Source of the DNA: Paracoccus albus
GTDB taxonomy: Bacteria > Pseudomonadota > Alphaproteobacteria > Rhodobacterales > Rhodobacteraceae
Direction: 5' to 3'
DNA length: 64,000 bases
NCBI RefSeq assembly: GCF_027913035.1
Contig: NZ_CP115775.1
Location: 1,612,001 to 1,676,000 of the forward strand
A program made the translations under genes and the position numbers. Under the pieces are notes generated by a model. The model did not search any database and was not told the origin of the DNA. It saw only the letters and a program-made list of their open reading frames with translations. Positions 36,169 to 45,970 of this stretch are shown in pieces (the first letter of the stretch is position 1; every line of letters starts with the position of its first letter).

Positions 36169-37743
36169 GTGAGCGGTCGATCTTCGACCATTTCCGGCAA
36201 GAGCGACGGTGCGTCAGAGATGGACGTCCCAGCAGTCGCGTATGTGCGGATGTCGACCGATCACCAGAAATACTCGACCGAGAACCAGCTGGACGTCATC
36301 CGCAACTACGCTGTCGCCCGCGGCCTGCAAATCCTGCGCGTTTTCGAGGACTCCGGGCGATCCGGCCTGCGGCTCGATGGCCGAGAGGCGCTGCAGAACC
36401 TAATGGCCGAGGTTCAATCCGGCCAGGCCGATTTCAAGGCGATCCTCGTCTATGACGTTAGCCGTTGGGGCCGGTTTCAGGATGCCGACGAAGGCGCGTA
36501 CCACGAGCACGTCTGCTCCCGGGCTGGCATCCGGGTCCATTACTGTGGCGAGCAGTTTGAGAACGACGGCAGCATCGGCTCGAACCTCCTGAAGACCGTC
36601 AAGCGCGTGATGGCCGGCGAGTACAGCCGCGAGCTGTCGGTGAAGGTCTTCGCCGGGCAGTGCCGACTCATCGAACTGGGCTATCGCCAGGGCGGCGCGG
36701 CCGGATACGGGCTGCGGCGGGTGCTGATCGACGAGCACGGCAACCCCAAGGGCGAGCTGTCGCGCGGCGAGCAGAAGAGCCTCCAGACCGACCGCGTCAT
36801 CCTGGTGCCCGGCCCCGAGGAGGAACAGCGGGTCGTCCAGCGCATGTACGAGATGTTCGTGAACGAGGGGCGCCCCGAGCGCGAGATTGCGGAGGTGCTG
36901 AACGCCGAAGGTCACCGCACCGATCTTGACCGGCCGTGGGCCCGCGCGACCGTCCATCAGGTGCTGACCAACGAAAAATACATAGGGAACAATGTCTTCG
37001 CGAAGGTGTCCTTCAAGCTAAAGCAGCGCCGCGTGGTGAACCCGCGCGAAATGTGGATCCGGGCCGAGGGCGCCGATCCGGCCATCGTCGATCAGGCGCT
37101 GTTCCTGCGCGCCCGAGAGATCGTGGACGCCCGCAGCCGCCATTTCTCGGATGAGGAACTGCTCGACGCCCTGCGCGCGATCCTCCAGCGACAAGGCATG
37201 CTGTCGGGCCTGATCATCGACGAGGAGGAAAACCTGCCGTCCTCCAGCGCCTATCGCATCCGCTTCGGCAGCCTGCTCCGCGCCTACGGGCTGATCGGCT
37301 ACGAGCCGGACCGCGACTACAGCTACATCGAGATCAACCGGGCTCTGCGACAGGCTCATCCGCAGGTGGTGGCCGAGATCATCGCCGGAGTCACGCGGCA
37401 CGGCGGGCGGGCGGTCCAGGACTCGGATACAGACCTTGTTCGCGTCAACGACGAGTTCACCGTGTCCATCGGGCTGGCCCGGTGCACCGCGACGGCGGCC
37501 GGGTCGCTGCGCTGGCGCATCCGCCTCGACACTGGCCTGGTGCCGGACATCACCATCGCCGTACGCATGGACGAGGTGAACGAGGCGCCGCGCGACTATT
37601 TCGTGCTGCCCAGCATCGACATGACATTCGGGAAACTGAAATTCGCCGAGCAGAACGGGCTCGCACTTGATGCGTACCGGTTCGACACGCTCGATTTCTT
37701 CTACGCGCTCGCCTCGCGGGCAAGGATCGCGGAGGTGGCGTGA
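36169..37743 (+). CDS. Large serine recombinase
   Basis: A 524-residue resolvase/invertase-type recombinase. Catalytic Ser29 lies in AYVRMSTDHQKYSTENQLDV, and active-site Arg residues lie in DVSRWGRFQD. A recombinase domain follows, with AAGYGLRRVLID and VHQVLTNEKYIGNNVF. The C-terminal 180 residues (from about 345) are not the usual zinc ribbon/coiled coil that I can see. GTG 36169 is chosen for its CGAGGAG site; ATG 36220 is the alternative. It is first in an overlapping operon with two ParB-like genes and is probably the integrase or excision enzyme of this element. Confidence 0.88.
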   Translation: MSGRSSTISGKSDGASEMDVPAVAYVRMSTDHQKYSTENQLDVIRNYAVARGLQILRVFEDSGRSGLRLDGREALQNLMAEVQSGQADFKAILVYDVSRWGRFQDADEGAYHEHVCSRAGIRVHYCGEQFENDGSIGSNLLKTVKRVMAGEYSRELSVKVFAGQCRLIELGYRQGGAAGYGLRRVLIDEHGNPKGELSRGEQKSLQTDRVILVPGPEEEQRVVQRMYEMFVNEGRPEREIAEVLNAEGHRTDLDRPWARATVHQVLTNEKYIGNNVFAKVSFKLKQRRVVNPREMWIRAEGADPAIVDQALFLRAREIVDARSRHFSDEELLDALRAILQRQGMLSGLIIDEEENLPSSSAYRIRFGSLLRAYGLIGYEPDRDYSYIEINRALRQAHPQVVAEIIAGVTRHGGRAVQDSDTDLVRVNDEFTVSIGLARCTATAAGSLRWRIRLDTGLVPDITIAVRMDEVNEAPRDYFVLPSIDMTFGKLKFAEQNGLALDAYRFDTLDFFYALASRARIAEVA

Positions 37744-38651
37744 TGCCCGACGACATGGAGCCGACCAGCCAGAAGCAGGTGACGCTGATCCCGACAAACA
37801 GGGTTCGGGTCCTTAATCCCCGCGTCCGCAACCGGCGCACCTTCGAGGCGATGGTGGAGAACATCGCGCGTATCGGTCTGAAGCGCCCGATCACCGTGGC
37901 GCCGCGTGCCGGGACCGACCCGCAGGAATACGACCTCGTCTGCGGTCAGGGCCGCCTCGAGGCCTTCATCGAACTGAAGCAGGACCGCATCCCCGCCATC
38001 GTGATCGACGCTGACGAGAGCGATTGCCTCGTGATGAGTCTCGTCGAGAATTGCGCGCGGCGGCAGCACAACCCCATCGACCTGATGCGCGAGATCGGCG
38101 CTCTCCGCGAGCGCGGCTACAACGACCGCCAGATCGGGGAGAAGATCGGCGTGTCCACTGAATATGTGAACATGATCGCCGGCCTGTTGGAGAAGGGCGA
38201 GGAGCGCCTGGTCTCGGCCGTGGAGACCGGCGTTCTCCCGCTGAACCTCGCCATCCAGATCTCCAAGACCGACGCCAAGGGCGCGCAGAAGGCGCTGATG
38301 GACGCCTACACCCAGAACAAGCTGCGGGGACGGAAGCTGGCGCTCGTGCGCCGCCTGATCCAGCAGCGCGAACTGCGCGGCCCGCAGCTCCACAGCAACC
38401 AACTCGGACGCAAGCCTCCGAAACGGGCGCTGACGAGCGAGGGCCTTGTCCGGGCGTATCAGCAGGAAGCCACGCGCCAGAAGCTTCTGATCAAGAAGGC
38501 CGAGCTCACCCAGAGCCGGCTGATGTTCGTGCGCGAGGCCTTCCGAAAGCTCTGCGCGGATGCGCATTTCATGACCTTGCTCCGGGCGGAGGGACTCGAG
38601 ACGATGCCCGCCGATCTCGCGCGGTCCGCGGCTGACGGAGCACCGGCATGA
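37743..38651 (+). CDS. ParB/RepB-like partition-type protein 1
   Basis: A 302-residue protein with a ParB/Srx N-terminal domain (about 14-100): CGQGRLEAF corresponds to the first conserved box and LVENCARRQHNPIDLMREIG to the second. A KorB/ParB-type HTH follows (NDRQIGEKIGVSTEYVNMIA, about 130-150), then a RepB-like C-terminal region. ParB boxes of this kind can bind CTP; whether these residues still do is open. ATG 37743 overlaps the recombinase stop, so production is coupled. No ParA is present, so true segregation is doubtful. Confidence 0.85.
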   Translation: MPDDMEPTSQKQVTLIPTNRVRVLNPRVRNRRTFEAMVENIARIGLKRPITVAPRAGTDPQEYDLVCGQGRLEAFIELKQDRIPAIVIDADESDCLVMSLVENCARRQHNPIDLMREIGALRERGYNDRQIGEKIGVSTEYVNMIAGLLEKGEERLVSAVETGVLPLNLAIQISKTDAKGAQKALMDAYTQNKLRGRKLALVRRLIQQRELRGPQLHSNQLGRKPPKRALTSEGLVRAYQQEATRQKLLIKKAELTQSRLMFVREAFRKLCADAHFMTLLRAEGLETMPADLARSAADGAPA

Positions 38652-39565
38652 AGCGCGACGCACGCGACACCCCGAAGAGCGTCACGCTCGGGTTCGAGGA
38701 CGACTGTGTGACCCTCCCCTTAGACGCGATCCTACCGCTCCGCGCCCTCGGCAAGTCCGCGAAATCGAGCCGGAAGTACCGGCAGATCGTGGCCTCTATC
38801 GCCCAGATCGGGATCGTCGAGCCGCCCGTCGTCGTCCGGAACTCCGACAAGTCCGCGACCTGGTTGCTGCTGGACGGCCACCTGCGGATCGAGGCCTTGA
38901 AGGACGCGGGCGAGAGCCAGGTGGAGTGTCTCGTTTCCACGGACGACGAGGCTTTCACCTACAACCGGCAGGTCAGCCGGCTCGCGCCGATCCAGGAACA
39001 CAAGATGATCCGCAAGGCGATCGAGCGCGGCGTGCCTGAGGAGAAGATCGCGCTCGCCCTCGACCTCAACATGAGCAGCATCCGGCGCAAGGCGCGTCTT
39101 CTGGACGGCATCTGCGAAGAGGCCGTCGCGATCCTGAAAGACAAGCCGTGCACGAACGCCGTGTTCGATGCGCTGCGCAAGATGAAGACCATGCGCCAGA
39201 TCGAGGCGGCCGAGCTTCTGGTCAACGCGAACAACTATTCCGTCGCCTACGTGAATGCGATCCTGGCAGGAACGCCGCAGGCCCAACTGGTCGAGTCCTC
39301 CAAGCCGAAGAAGGTCAAGGGCATCACGCCCGAGGCGATGGCGCGCATGGAACAGGAACTGGCCCGTCTGCAGGAGGGGATCGCCTCGATCCAGGACACC
39401 TACGGGCAGGATCACCTGCACCTGACCGTGATCAAGGGCTATGTCGGCAAGTTGCTCGGGAACGCCCGGGTCGTGCGCTATCTGGCGCAGAACCATCCAG
39501 AATTCCTCGGCGAATTCCAGACCATCACCGAGATCACGCCAGCCGAGGCCGCCGACGCCGAGTAG
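38648..39565 (+). CDS. ParB/RepB-like partition-type protein 2
   Basis: A 305-residue second ParB/RepB-type protein, clearly different from the first. The N domain contains LLLDGHLRIEALKDAGESQV (first box), then NRQVSRLAPIQEHKMIRKAI and the HTH-like PEEKIALALDLNMSSIRRKA. The RepB C-terminal type helical part ends in a long coiled region (MARMEQELARLQEGIASIQD). ATG overlaps the preceding stop. Paired paralogues with a recombinase point to a dedicated nucleoprotein role. Confidence 0.82.
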   Translation: MKRDARDTPKSVTLGFEDDCVTLPLDAILPLRALGKSAKSSRKYRQIVASIAQIGIVEPPVVVRNSDKSATWLLLDGHLRIEALKDAGESQVECLVSTDDEAFTYNRQVSRLAPIQEHKMIRKAIERGVPEEKIALALDLNMSSIRRKARLLDGICEEAVAILKDKPCTNAVFDALRKMKTMRQIEAAELLVNANNYSVAYVNAILAGTPQAQLVESSKPKKVKGITPEAMARMEQELARLQEGIASIQDTYGQDHLHLTVIKGYVGKLLGNARVVRYLAQNHPEFLGEFQTITEITPAEAADAE

Positions 39566-39912
39566 CGGACCGCTGGTGCACTATGGGGACCCGGACCCGA
39601 TAAGCGCGGGGACCGCGGGAGACGCCGGACTGTGGGCCGGATCAAGCGCGGCGGTGGGGTGGGGATGGCGGCGAACCCGCTCGGAGCCCACCAGGCCGGC
39701 TCGAGTTTTCGCCGGCCGCGCGGCCGCGCTTGCGGTTGTGTCAAACTTCGGGCGTGTCGAGTCGTTGCTCGGCTCGGCACGCTCGTTTCTGATTGAGGAT
39801 TGACCAGTATTGATTGGGCTAGACGTGTAGTCTTCGCCCAGCGGTAGCCAGCATTGGACTGGCTTACCCTAGCTTGCCCTGATATGTTCAGAGAAACATT
39901 GAGGGCGTTGTG
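39566..39912. other. Gene-free stretch after the recombinase operon
   Basis: About 345 GC-rich bases with GC clusters (for example GCCGGCCGCGCGGCCGCGC near 39710-39728) but no credible gene. It separates the recombinase operon from the methylase operon and must hold the promoter of the latter. It is also a natural place for an attachment site, though none can be proven here. Confidence 0.4.
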
Positions 39913-40125
39913 ATGGCGGATGCGGCTGACCAAGCCATGACCGTGCGGGATGTGGCTGGCTACCTGAACGTCGACGAAAAGACGGTTTATCGGCTCGCAA
40001 AGCGCGGCGATCTGCCGGGTTTCAAAGTGGCCGGCGCATGGCGCTTCAAGAGGTCAGACCTCGATGGCTGGATCGATCTGCAGAAAAAAGCTGCGAAAAA
40101 AGAAAGTTTGAGGGGACCCGAGTGA
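39913..40125 (+). CDS. Excisionase-type HTH protein (MerR-like HTH_17)
   Basis: A 70-residue winged-helix protein: MTVRDVAGYLNVDEKTVYRL, AKRGDLPGFKVAGAWRFKRS, DLDGWID. This is the standard excisionase/HTH_17 pattern. ATG 39913 and GTG 39910 are both possible, with GAGGG upstream. Its stop overlaps the GTG start of the methylase (GTGA), so it likely regulates, or once served as a recombination directionality factor for, the locus. Confidence 0.85.
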   Translation: MADAADQAMTVRDVAGYLNVDEKTVYRLAKRGDLPGFKVAGAWRFKRSDLDGWIDLQKKAAKKESLRGPE

Positions 40126-42254
40126 GCGATCTGAACATCAGCAATTTTATCTGGAACATCGCTGATGATGTTCTGCGCGATGTCTATGTTCGCGGCAAAT
40201 ACCGGGACGTCATCCTGCCGATGACCGTCATTCGTCGGCTCGACGCCGTGCTTGAACCGACCAAGGACGCGGTCTTGGCTATGAAGGCGCAGCTGGATAA
40301 GGCAGCAGTCGCCAACCAGCACGCGGCTCTTTGCCAGGCGTCGGGCGAAGCCTTCTACAACACATCGCAGTTCCGTCTTCGCGACCTCACGTCTCGCGCG
40401 CGCCGCCAGCAGCTGAAGTCGGACTTCGAGGCCTACCTCGACGGCTTCTCCCCGAACGTTCAGGAAGTGCTCGACAAGTTCAAGTTCCGCAATCAGATCC
40501 CAACGCTTGTCGAAGCGGACGCGCTCGGGTTCCTGATCGAAAAGTTCCTCGACCCATCAGTTAATCTCAGCCCTAAACCCGTATTGCACCAAGACGGAAG
40601 TGTGCGTCTGCCTGGGCTCGACAACCACTCAATGGGAACAATCTTCGAGGAGCTTATCAGGCGGTTCAACGAAGAGAACAACGAGGAGGCCGGAGAGCAC
40701 TTCACGCCTCGTGACGTGGTCGAGCTCATGGCGTACCTGATCTTCATGCCGATCGCGGATGAAATTCAGTCAGGCACCTATCTCGTCTACGATGGTGCCT
40801 GCGGCACGGGAGGCATGCTGACGGTCGCGGAAGAGACGCTGATCAAGTTGGCGACCGACCACGGGAAAGAGGTGTCGGTCCACCTCTACGGGCAGGAGGT
40901 CAATCCCGAGACATTCGCCATCAGCAAGGCGGACCTCATCCTAAAAGGTGAAGGGGCCGAAGCCGAGAACATGAAGTATGGCTCGACGCTCTCCAGCGAT
41001 GCATTTCCATCGAGTGAGTTCGATTTCATGCTTTCGAACCCTCCTTACGGCAAGAGCTGGAAATCCGATCTCGACCGGCTCGGCGGCAAGAAGGACATCA
41101 CCGACCCCCGCTTTGTGATCGAGCACGATGGCGATCCCGAGTACAGCCTGATCACGCGCTCCAGCGATGGCCAGATGGTGTTTCTAGCCAACATGCTGAG
41201 CAAGATGAAGAAGGCCACCAAGGTCGGCAGCCGGATCGCCGAGGTCCACAATGGCTCATCCCTGTTCACAGGCGATGCGGGATCGGGTGAGAGCAATGTC
41301 CGGCGTTGGGTCATCGAGAATGATTGGCTTGAGGCCATCATCGCGCTGCCGCTGAACATCTTCTACAACACCGGGATCGCGACTTACATTTGGGTGCTCA
41401 GCAATCGCAAGGCAGAGTCCCGCAAGGGCAAGGTCCAGCTGATTGATGCGACGGCGTGGTTCAAACCTCTGCGGAAAAACCTCGGCAAGAAGAACTGCAT
41501 TCTCGGGCCAGATGACATCAAGCGCACCTGCGACAGCTTCCTCAACAGCGAGGAAAGCGAGCAGTCGAAGATCTTCCCCAATGCGGCGTTCGGTTACTGG
41601 AAGGTGACTGTCGAGCGGCCCTTGCGCTTGAAGGTCGAACTGTCCGCGAGCGCGCAGCGTCGCTTAGCGAAGACGTGCGCTGAGGCTGCTGAAGAGCCCC
41701 TCATTGGCGTTGTGGAAGCGGTGGCTGAGCGGCTTGGGGAAGGCCCCCATCTCGATTTCAACCGCTTCCTTGAAGAAGCCGAAGCAGTGGCGGGCAAGCG
41801 CGGCGTCCGTATGACAGCCAAGCGCCAGAAGCTCCTGATGGCTGGGTTGGGCATCAAGGATCCCGGGGCGGAACCGGTCATCAAGAAGGTGTCCAAGATC
41901 AAGCCGGGCGCCGATGCTGAATCTGATGTGCTCTACGGCAACTATCATCTGACCGTCGGTGGCAAACCAGCGATCGTCGAATTCGAGCCGGACACGGAGT
42001 TGAGGGACACCGAACAGGTGCCGTTTTTGGAAGACGGCGGTATCGAGGCGTTCTTCCGTCGCGAGGTTCTGCCTCATGCGGCGGACGCCTGGATCGATCC
42101 CTCCAAGACGGTCATCGGCTATGAAATCTCCTTCACGCGGCACTTCTACAAGCCGCAGCCGCTGCGGACGCTCCAAGAGATCGAGGCCGACATCCGGGCT
42201 CTTGAGCAGGAAACCGAAGGCCTTCTTGAAGACGTGCTAACGGGAGGCCGCTGA
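40122..42254 (+). CDS. hsdM: Type I restriction-modification methylase subunit, HsdM-like
   Basis: A 710-residue N6-adenine methylase. The HsdM N-terminal helical domain spans about 1-150. The SAM motif I is DGACGTGGM (224-232), preceded by [13 protein letters not shown] (191-203), and the catalytic motif IV is SNPPYG (305-310). About 200 C-terminal residues extend past the methylase fold. The start is GTG 40122 with GAGGGG upstream. Type I methylation needs an HsdS specificity subunit, yet the next gene is DUF262 and no HsdS or HsdR is in the window, so activity is doubtful. Confidence 0.9.
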   Translation: MSDLNISNFIWNIADDVLRDVYVRGKYRDVILPMTVIRRLDAVLEPTKDAVLAMKAQLDKAAVANQHAALCQASGEAFYNTSQFRLRDLTSRARRQQLKSDFEAYLDGFSPNVQEVLDKFKFRNQIPTLVEADALGFLIEKFLDPSVNLSPKPVLHQDGSVRLPGLDNHSMGTIFEELIRRFNEENNEEAGEHFTPRDVVELMAYLIFMPIADEIQSGTYLVYDGACGTGGMLTVAEETLIKLATDHGKEVSVHLYGQEVNPETFAISKADLILKGEGAEAENMKYGSTLSSDAFPSSEFDFMLSNPPYGKSWKSDLDRLGGKKDITDPRFVIEHDGDPEYSLITRSSDGQMVFLANMLSKMKKATKVGSRIAEVHNGSSLFTGDAGSGESNVRRWVIENDWLEAIIALPLNIFYNTGIATYIWVLSNRKAESRKGKVQLIDATAWFKPLRKNLGKKNCILGPDDIKRTCDSFLNSEESEQSKIFPNAAFGYWKVTVERPLRLKVELSASAQRRLAKTCAEAAEEPLIGVVEAVAERLGEGPHLDFNRFLEEAEAVAGKRGVRMTAKRQKLLMAGLGIKDPGAEPVIKKVSKIKPGADAESDVLYGNYHLTVGGKPAIVEFEPDTELRDTEQVPFLEDGGIEAFFRREVLPHAADAWIDPSKTVIGYEISFTRHFYKPQPLRTLQEIEADIRALEQETEGLLEDVLTGGR

Positions 42255-42256
42255 GC

Positions 42257-44053
42257 ATGGCCACCCAACGGTACTCAGTCACCCCCCATCCGATCGAAAC
42301 CCTGCTTACCTGGGTGAAGTCCGGCGAGATCGCGATACCGGAAATCCAGCGCCCCTTCGTTTGGGATGCGACCAAGGTCCGCAACCTTCTGGACTCGCTC
42401 TATCAGGGCTATCCGGTCGGCTATCTGATCGCCTGGCGGAACCCGTCGGTCAGGCTGAAAGACGGTTCCACATCCTCGGGTAAGCGCATCTTGATCGACG
42501 GGCAACAGCGCGTCACCGCGCTCATGGCCGCGTTGCTCGGCCAGGAGGTGCTGACCAAGGATTACGAGACCGTACGCATTCGGATCGCGTTCCACCCGGT
42601 CGAGGAGCGCTTCGAGGTTTCGAACCCGGCCATCCAGAAGGACGCCTCGTGGATCCCTGACTTGGCAACGGTCTTCGCGCCTGATGTTAGCCTGACCAAG
42701 CTCACGCGCGAATATACAGCGCGCAATCCGGACGTTGATCAGGACCAGATTTCATTGGTGCTGGAGAAGGTCCGCAAGATCATCAACAATCAGGTCGGCA
42801 TCATCGAGCTGGCCGAAGACCTCGACATCGAGACGGTCACTGAGATCTTCATCCGGGTGAATTCGGCCGGGGCATCGCTCAGCCAAGCGGATTTCGCCAT
42901 GTCGAAAATCGCGGCGAACGACACCTATGGCGGCAACATGCTGCGCAAGGCGATCGACTATTTCTGCCACCTCGCAGTCGCGCCCGAATTCCTGCCTCGC
43001 ATCGAGAAGGGCGACAAGGCATTCGCCGCTTCCGAGTTCCTGCCGAAGATGCGTTGGCTGAAGGACGTGAACGACGACCTCTACGACCCATCCTACACCG
43101 ACATGCTGCGCGTGGCGTTCACGTCGGAGTTCCGCAGGGGCAAGCTTCAGGATTTGGTCGCCCTGCTGTCGGGACGTAACTTCGAGACGAAGCAGTACGA
43201 GGAAGCGGTCGCCGAGGAGGCCTTCGACAAGCTGAAGGCCGGTGTCCTCAACTTCATCAACAAGACCCATTTTGACAGGCTCACGATGATCCTGCGCTCG
43301 GCCGGGTTCGTCACCTCCGGCCTGATCCGCAGCCAGAACGCCATCAACTTTGCGTACATTCTCTACCTTCGTGGCCGCGCCGAAGGCATGCCGGCCGCCG
43401 ACATCGAGCGTCTCGTCCGGCGCTGGTACGTCATGTCGCTCCTGCGCGGGCGTTATTCTGGCAGCCCCGAAACGGCCTTCGATTTCGATATCCGTCAGAT
43501 CGAGTCCCGCGGCCTGGCCACATACACCGATGCCGTGATCGACGCGGAGCTGCCCGAAAGCTTCTGGAACACTCTGCTGCCGCAGGAGATGGACACATCG
43601 TCCGCTTCGAGCCCCTATTTCCTCGTCTATCGTGCAGCGCAGGTGAAGCTCGGCGACCTCGGGTTCTTGTCTCGAGACATCACCGTGCGTGACCTGCTGT
43701 TGAACCGGAGCGACGTGCATCACGTCTATCCACGCAATCACCTCAAGGGCCAAGGTCTCACACGCGGCCGATACAACCAGATCGCCAACTTCGTCCTCGC
43801 CCAGAGCGAGATCAACATCGGCATCGGTGACCGCGATCCGAAGGTCTACTTCGCCGAGCTGGCGGACCAGTGCAACGGCGGCGCCAAGAAGTATGGTGGC
43901 ATCACGACGATTGAGGAGATGCGGGCAAATCTTCTGATGAGCTGCTTGCCAGAGTGCATGCTGGACGGGGAGATCCCCGCCTTTGACGACTTCTTGGAGG
44001 AGCGGCGCAAGCTGATGGCACAGAAGATCAAGACATATTTCGAAGGACTTTAA
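42257..44053 (+). CDS. DUF262 protein with C-terminal HNH-like region (GmrSD-type)
   Basis: A 598-residue protein starting two bases after hsdM. The N-terminal DUF262 domain shows [11 protein letters not shown] (about 27-37) and the ParB-like [17 protein letters not shown] (78-93), the nucleotide-handling motif. Near 485-525 the segment [14 protein letters not shown] followed by [14 protein letters not shown] resembles the HNH/DUF1524 nuclease end of GmrSD and SspE proteins. Such proteins restrict modified phage DNA. Its coupling to a methylase suggests a defence role. Confidence 0.8.
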   Translation: MATQRYSVTPHPIETLLTWVKSGEIAIPEIQRPFVWDATKVRNLLDSLYQGYPVGYLIAWRNPSVRLKDGSTSSGKRILIDGQQRVTALMAALLGQEVLTKDYETVRIRIAFHPVEERFEVSNPAIQKDASWIPDLATVFAPDVSLTKLTREYTARNPDVDQDQISLVLEKVRKIINNQVGIIELAEDLDIETVTEIFIRVNSAGASLSQADFAMSKIAANDTYGGNMLRKAIDYFCHLAVAPEFLPRIEKGDKAFAASEFLPKMRWLKDVNDDLYDPSYTDMLRVAFTSEFRRGKLQDLVALLSGRNFETKQYEEAVAEEAFDKLKAGVLNFINKTHFDRLTMILRSAGFVTSGLIRSQNAINFAYILYLRGRAEGMPAADIERLVRRWYVMSLLRGRYSGSPETAFDFDIRQIESRGLATYTDAVIDAELPESFWNTLLPQEMDTSSASSPYFLVYRAAQVKLGDLGFLSRDITVRDLLLNRSDVHHVYPRNHLKGQGLTRGRYNQIANFVLAQSEINIGIGDRDPKVYFAELADQCNGGAKKYGGITTIEEMRANLLMSCLPECMLDGEIPAFDDFLEERRKLMAQKIKTYFEGL

Positions 44054-44093
44054 ATTGTACGCTGAATACGCTGCCAGAATTGGGGAATGGTGA

Positions 44094-44349
44094 ATGGCTG
44101 AACGAGATGATCTTCTGGCTTCGATTGCAGCGACAACCGCCGACTATCGTGAGGGCGACCTGCCTGCGCCGACGCCGGACCACGTCGGCAGATGGATCTC
44201 GCAATTCGATGCAGAGCTGAGATTACCTATGCTCCGAGAGATGGATTATGTTCTCCAGAGAACATACTTTTCAAAGCGCGAAATCGAGAAAGAACTGGCC
44301 GACCATGCACGGGTAATCGGCGACGGAGGAAAGGACTTAGACGACAAAT
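44094..44349 (+). pseudogene. 5' fragment of a phosphoribosyltransferase-like conflict gene, cut by IS3
   Basis: The first 85 residues of a gene start MAERDDLLASIAATTADYRE and include HVGRWISQFDAELRLPMLRE. They stop exactly where the IS left repeat begins at 44350. A tryptophan-containing W-x2-QF segment with a following helix resembles the N terminus of stand-alone PRTase-like proteins found in defence loci; I hold that only loosely, as the PRTase core itself is missing. The gene lies 40 bases behind the DUF262 gene. Confidence 0.5.
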
Positions 44350-44383
44350 TGGCGTGCCCCCATCGGGTGGTCCGGTTTGATTG

Positions 44384-45244
44384 TTAGTGCATCGTGGGCC
44401 TCTGGTCCATCGGGACGATGCTTTCGGGCGCAGGCGGACGGTAACCCAATGCGCTGTGCGGCCTGACTGTGTTGTAGTGGATACGCCATTGCTCGATCAG
44501 GACTTGGGCCTCCCTTAGGCTGTAGAAGATTTCTCCGTTGAGCAGTTCGTCGCGGAACCGGGCATTGAAGCTTTCACAGTATCCGTTTTCCCATGGTGAG
44601 CCTGGTTCGATGTAAGCCGTTTTCGCGCCGACGGCTGCAATCCACTCCCGCACCTTCTGCGCGATAAATTCCGGCCCATTGTCGGATCTTATGTATTCCG
44701 GCGTGCCGCGGAGGATGAACAGGTCGGTCAATGCATCCAGCACATCGGTTGAGTTGAGCTTGCGATCGACGCGGATCATCAGCGCCTCCCTGGTGTGTTC
44801 GTCAATGATATTCAGCGTCCGATAGACCCGCCCGTCAGCAGTGCGGTCTTGAACGAAGTCGTATGACCAGACATGGTTTGGACGCTCCGGCCTGAGCCGG
44901 ACGCATGACCCATCGTTCAGCCAGAGCCGCCCTTTCTTCTTTTGCTTTTGCGGGACCTTCAGCCCTTCACGTCGCCAGATGCGCTCGACCCGCTTGTGGT
45001 TCACACACCAGCCCGCGTTGTTCAGCAGACCCGTCACCATGCGATATCCATAGCGCCCGTATTTGTCGGCCAGTTCGATGATGTCATCGGTCAGACGCTC
45101 TTCATTGGCGCGGCCCTGCGGTATCTTGCGCTGCGTAGATCGATGCTGACCGAGCGCGCGGCAGGCGCGGCGTTCGGACACGCCGAGTTCCCGCCGCACA
45201 TGGTCGATGCACTTGCGACGACGCGAAGGGCTTAGAAGTTTCCC
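44384..45244 (-). CDS. IS3 transposase OrfB (integrase catalytic part)
   Basis: The catalytic product of the element, read after the slip site. HTH_21-type GRYGYRMVTGLLNNAGWCVN precedes the rve domain. DDE residues are seen in WSYDFVQDRT (first Asp), YIRSDNGPEF (second Asp) and NGYCESFNAR (Glu), all intact. Alone it could start at GTG 45199; the functional form is expected to be the OrfAB fusion. Confidence 0.9.
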   Translation of the reverse strand, partial: GKLLSPSRRRKCIDHVRRELGVSERRACRALGQHRSTQRKIPQGRANEERLTDDIIELADKYGRYGYRMVTGLLNNAGWCVNHKRVERIWRREGLKVPQKQKKKGRLWLNDGSCVRLRPERPNHVWSYDFVQDRTADGRVYRTLNIIDEHTREALMIRVDRKLNSTDVLDALTDLFILRGTPEYIRSDNGPEFIAQKVREWIAAVGAKTAYIEPGSPWENGYCESFNARFRDELLNGEIFYSLREAQVLIEQWRIHYNTVRPHSALGYRPPAPESIVPMDQRPTMH

Positions 45245-45510
45245 TTCGCCGCTTCCGTCAGGATGAGCTTGTCCAAGGTCAAATCGGACACCGCCCGTCG
45301 CAGCCGTTGGTTCTCTTTCTCCAGCTCTTTCAGCCGCGTGAGCTGCGACCGCTGCATCCCGCCATAGAGCTTACGCCAGCGGTAAAACGTCTGCTCCGTC
45401 ACGCCGATCTGGCGCACCGCCTCGGCAATCGTTGCGCCTTGCCCTTGCAGAACTTCTACCTGCCGAAGCTTCGATACAACATCTTCGGGCTTCTCTCGTT
45501 TCCCAGCCAT
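45232..45510 (-). CDS. IS3 transposase OrfA (HTH_Tnp_1)
   Basis: A 92-residue DNA-binding protein: MAGKREKPEDVVSKLRQVEV, the HTH IAEAVRQIGVTEQTFYRWRK, and a leucine zipper LKELEKENQRLRRAVSDLTL. It ends AAKGNF. It overlaps orfB, which lies in the -1 frame. Confidence 0.92.
   Translation of the reverse strand: MAGKREKPEDVVSKLRQVEVLQGQGATIAEAVRQIGVTEQTFYRWRKLYGGMQRSQLTRLKELEKENQRLRRAVSDLTLDKLILTEAAKGNF
45238..45244 (-). promoter_or_regulatory. Programmed -1 frameshift site of the IS3 element
   Basis: The minus strand reads GGGAAAC placed as G GGA AAC in the orfA frame, three codons before the orfA stop. Tandem slippage gives GGG AAA C and enters the orfB frame. This is the expected X-XXY-YYZ heptamer for making OrfAB. 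Confidence 0.75.
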
Positions 45511-45576
45511 CGCTGATCCTCCAATATACGGGACAATCTATCCCAGTTGGTGGACCACTTTCAGGGGGCTACTCCA

Positions 45577-45970
45577 CTTGGGCTACTCGGAATATGATTT
45601 TCTTGAGGGCTATATCCGCTTTCTTGTCAGCCAGAACTTGGTTCACGCTAACTATTCCGATCTTCTGATTGACCTCGAACATCGCGAAATGGTGCCAATT
45701 TTTATCGCCCCCCTTTCTCGCCGAGGCAACATATTGAAAGACTTCATTTCCAAGAGTGAGGATGATTTGGTGAAGGCAGGAATATTGCAACCAAGCCGAT
45801 ACCGGGCAGCCCAAGAGGCCTTTGTTGAAATGGCCGAGATGTCCCTGTTTCCACGCTTTGATAGGATTACCAAGATTTCGAGGGCCTTGCGATCCAACCT
45901 GCGTCATCCGGCTTCCGAAGATTCTGATCCGTTGAAACTAATCATCGAACAACCAGTAGCGGAGGACTGA
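45577..45970 (+). pseudogene. 3' fragment of an unidentified gene behind the IS
   Basis: An open frame of about 130 residues begins at the IS right edge without a start of its own (a TTG at 45578 is the only candidate) and ends at the TGA overlapping sieB. It contains GYSEYDFLEGYIRFLVSQNL, then PIFIAPLSRRGNILKDF and a charged tail. I do not recognise it. It is not a visible continuation of the 44094 fragment, so it may be another gene's tail or the same gene's far end. Confidence 0.55.

Larger units (their letters stand above)
44350..45576 (-). mobile_element. Insertion sequence, IS3 family (IS407-like group)
   Basis: A complete 1227-base element with imperfect terminal inverted repeats of about 27 bases: left end 44350-44376 and right end 45549-45576, sharing TGG, GT, GCCCCC and GTGGTCC blocks. 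It carries orfA and orfB on the minus strand, an intact DDE triad and a frameshift signal. The flanks (AAAT on the left, CTTG on the right) show no target duplication, which suggests that a deletion removed one flank after insertion. Confidence 0.88.

Noticed and set aside
37743-39565. Plasmid origin or repABC locus
   Set aside because: Two ParB/RepB-like genes are present, but no ParA/RepA and no RepC; the partner is a serine recombinase.
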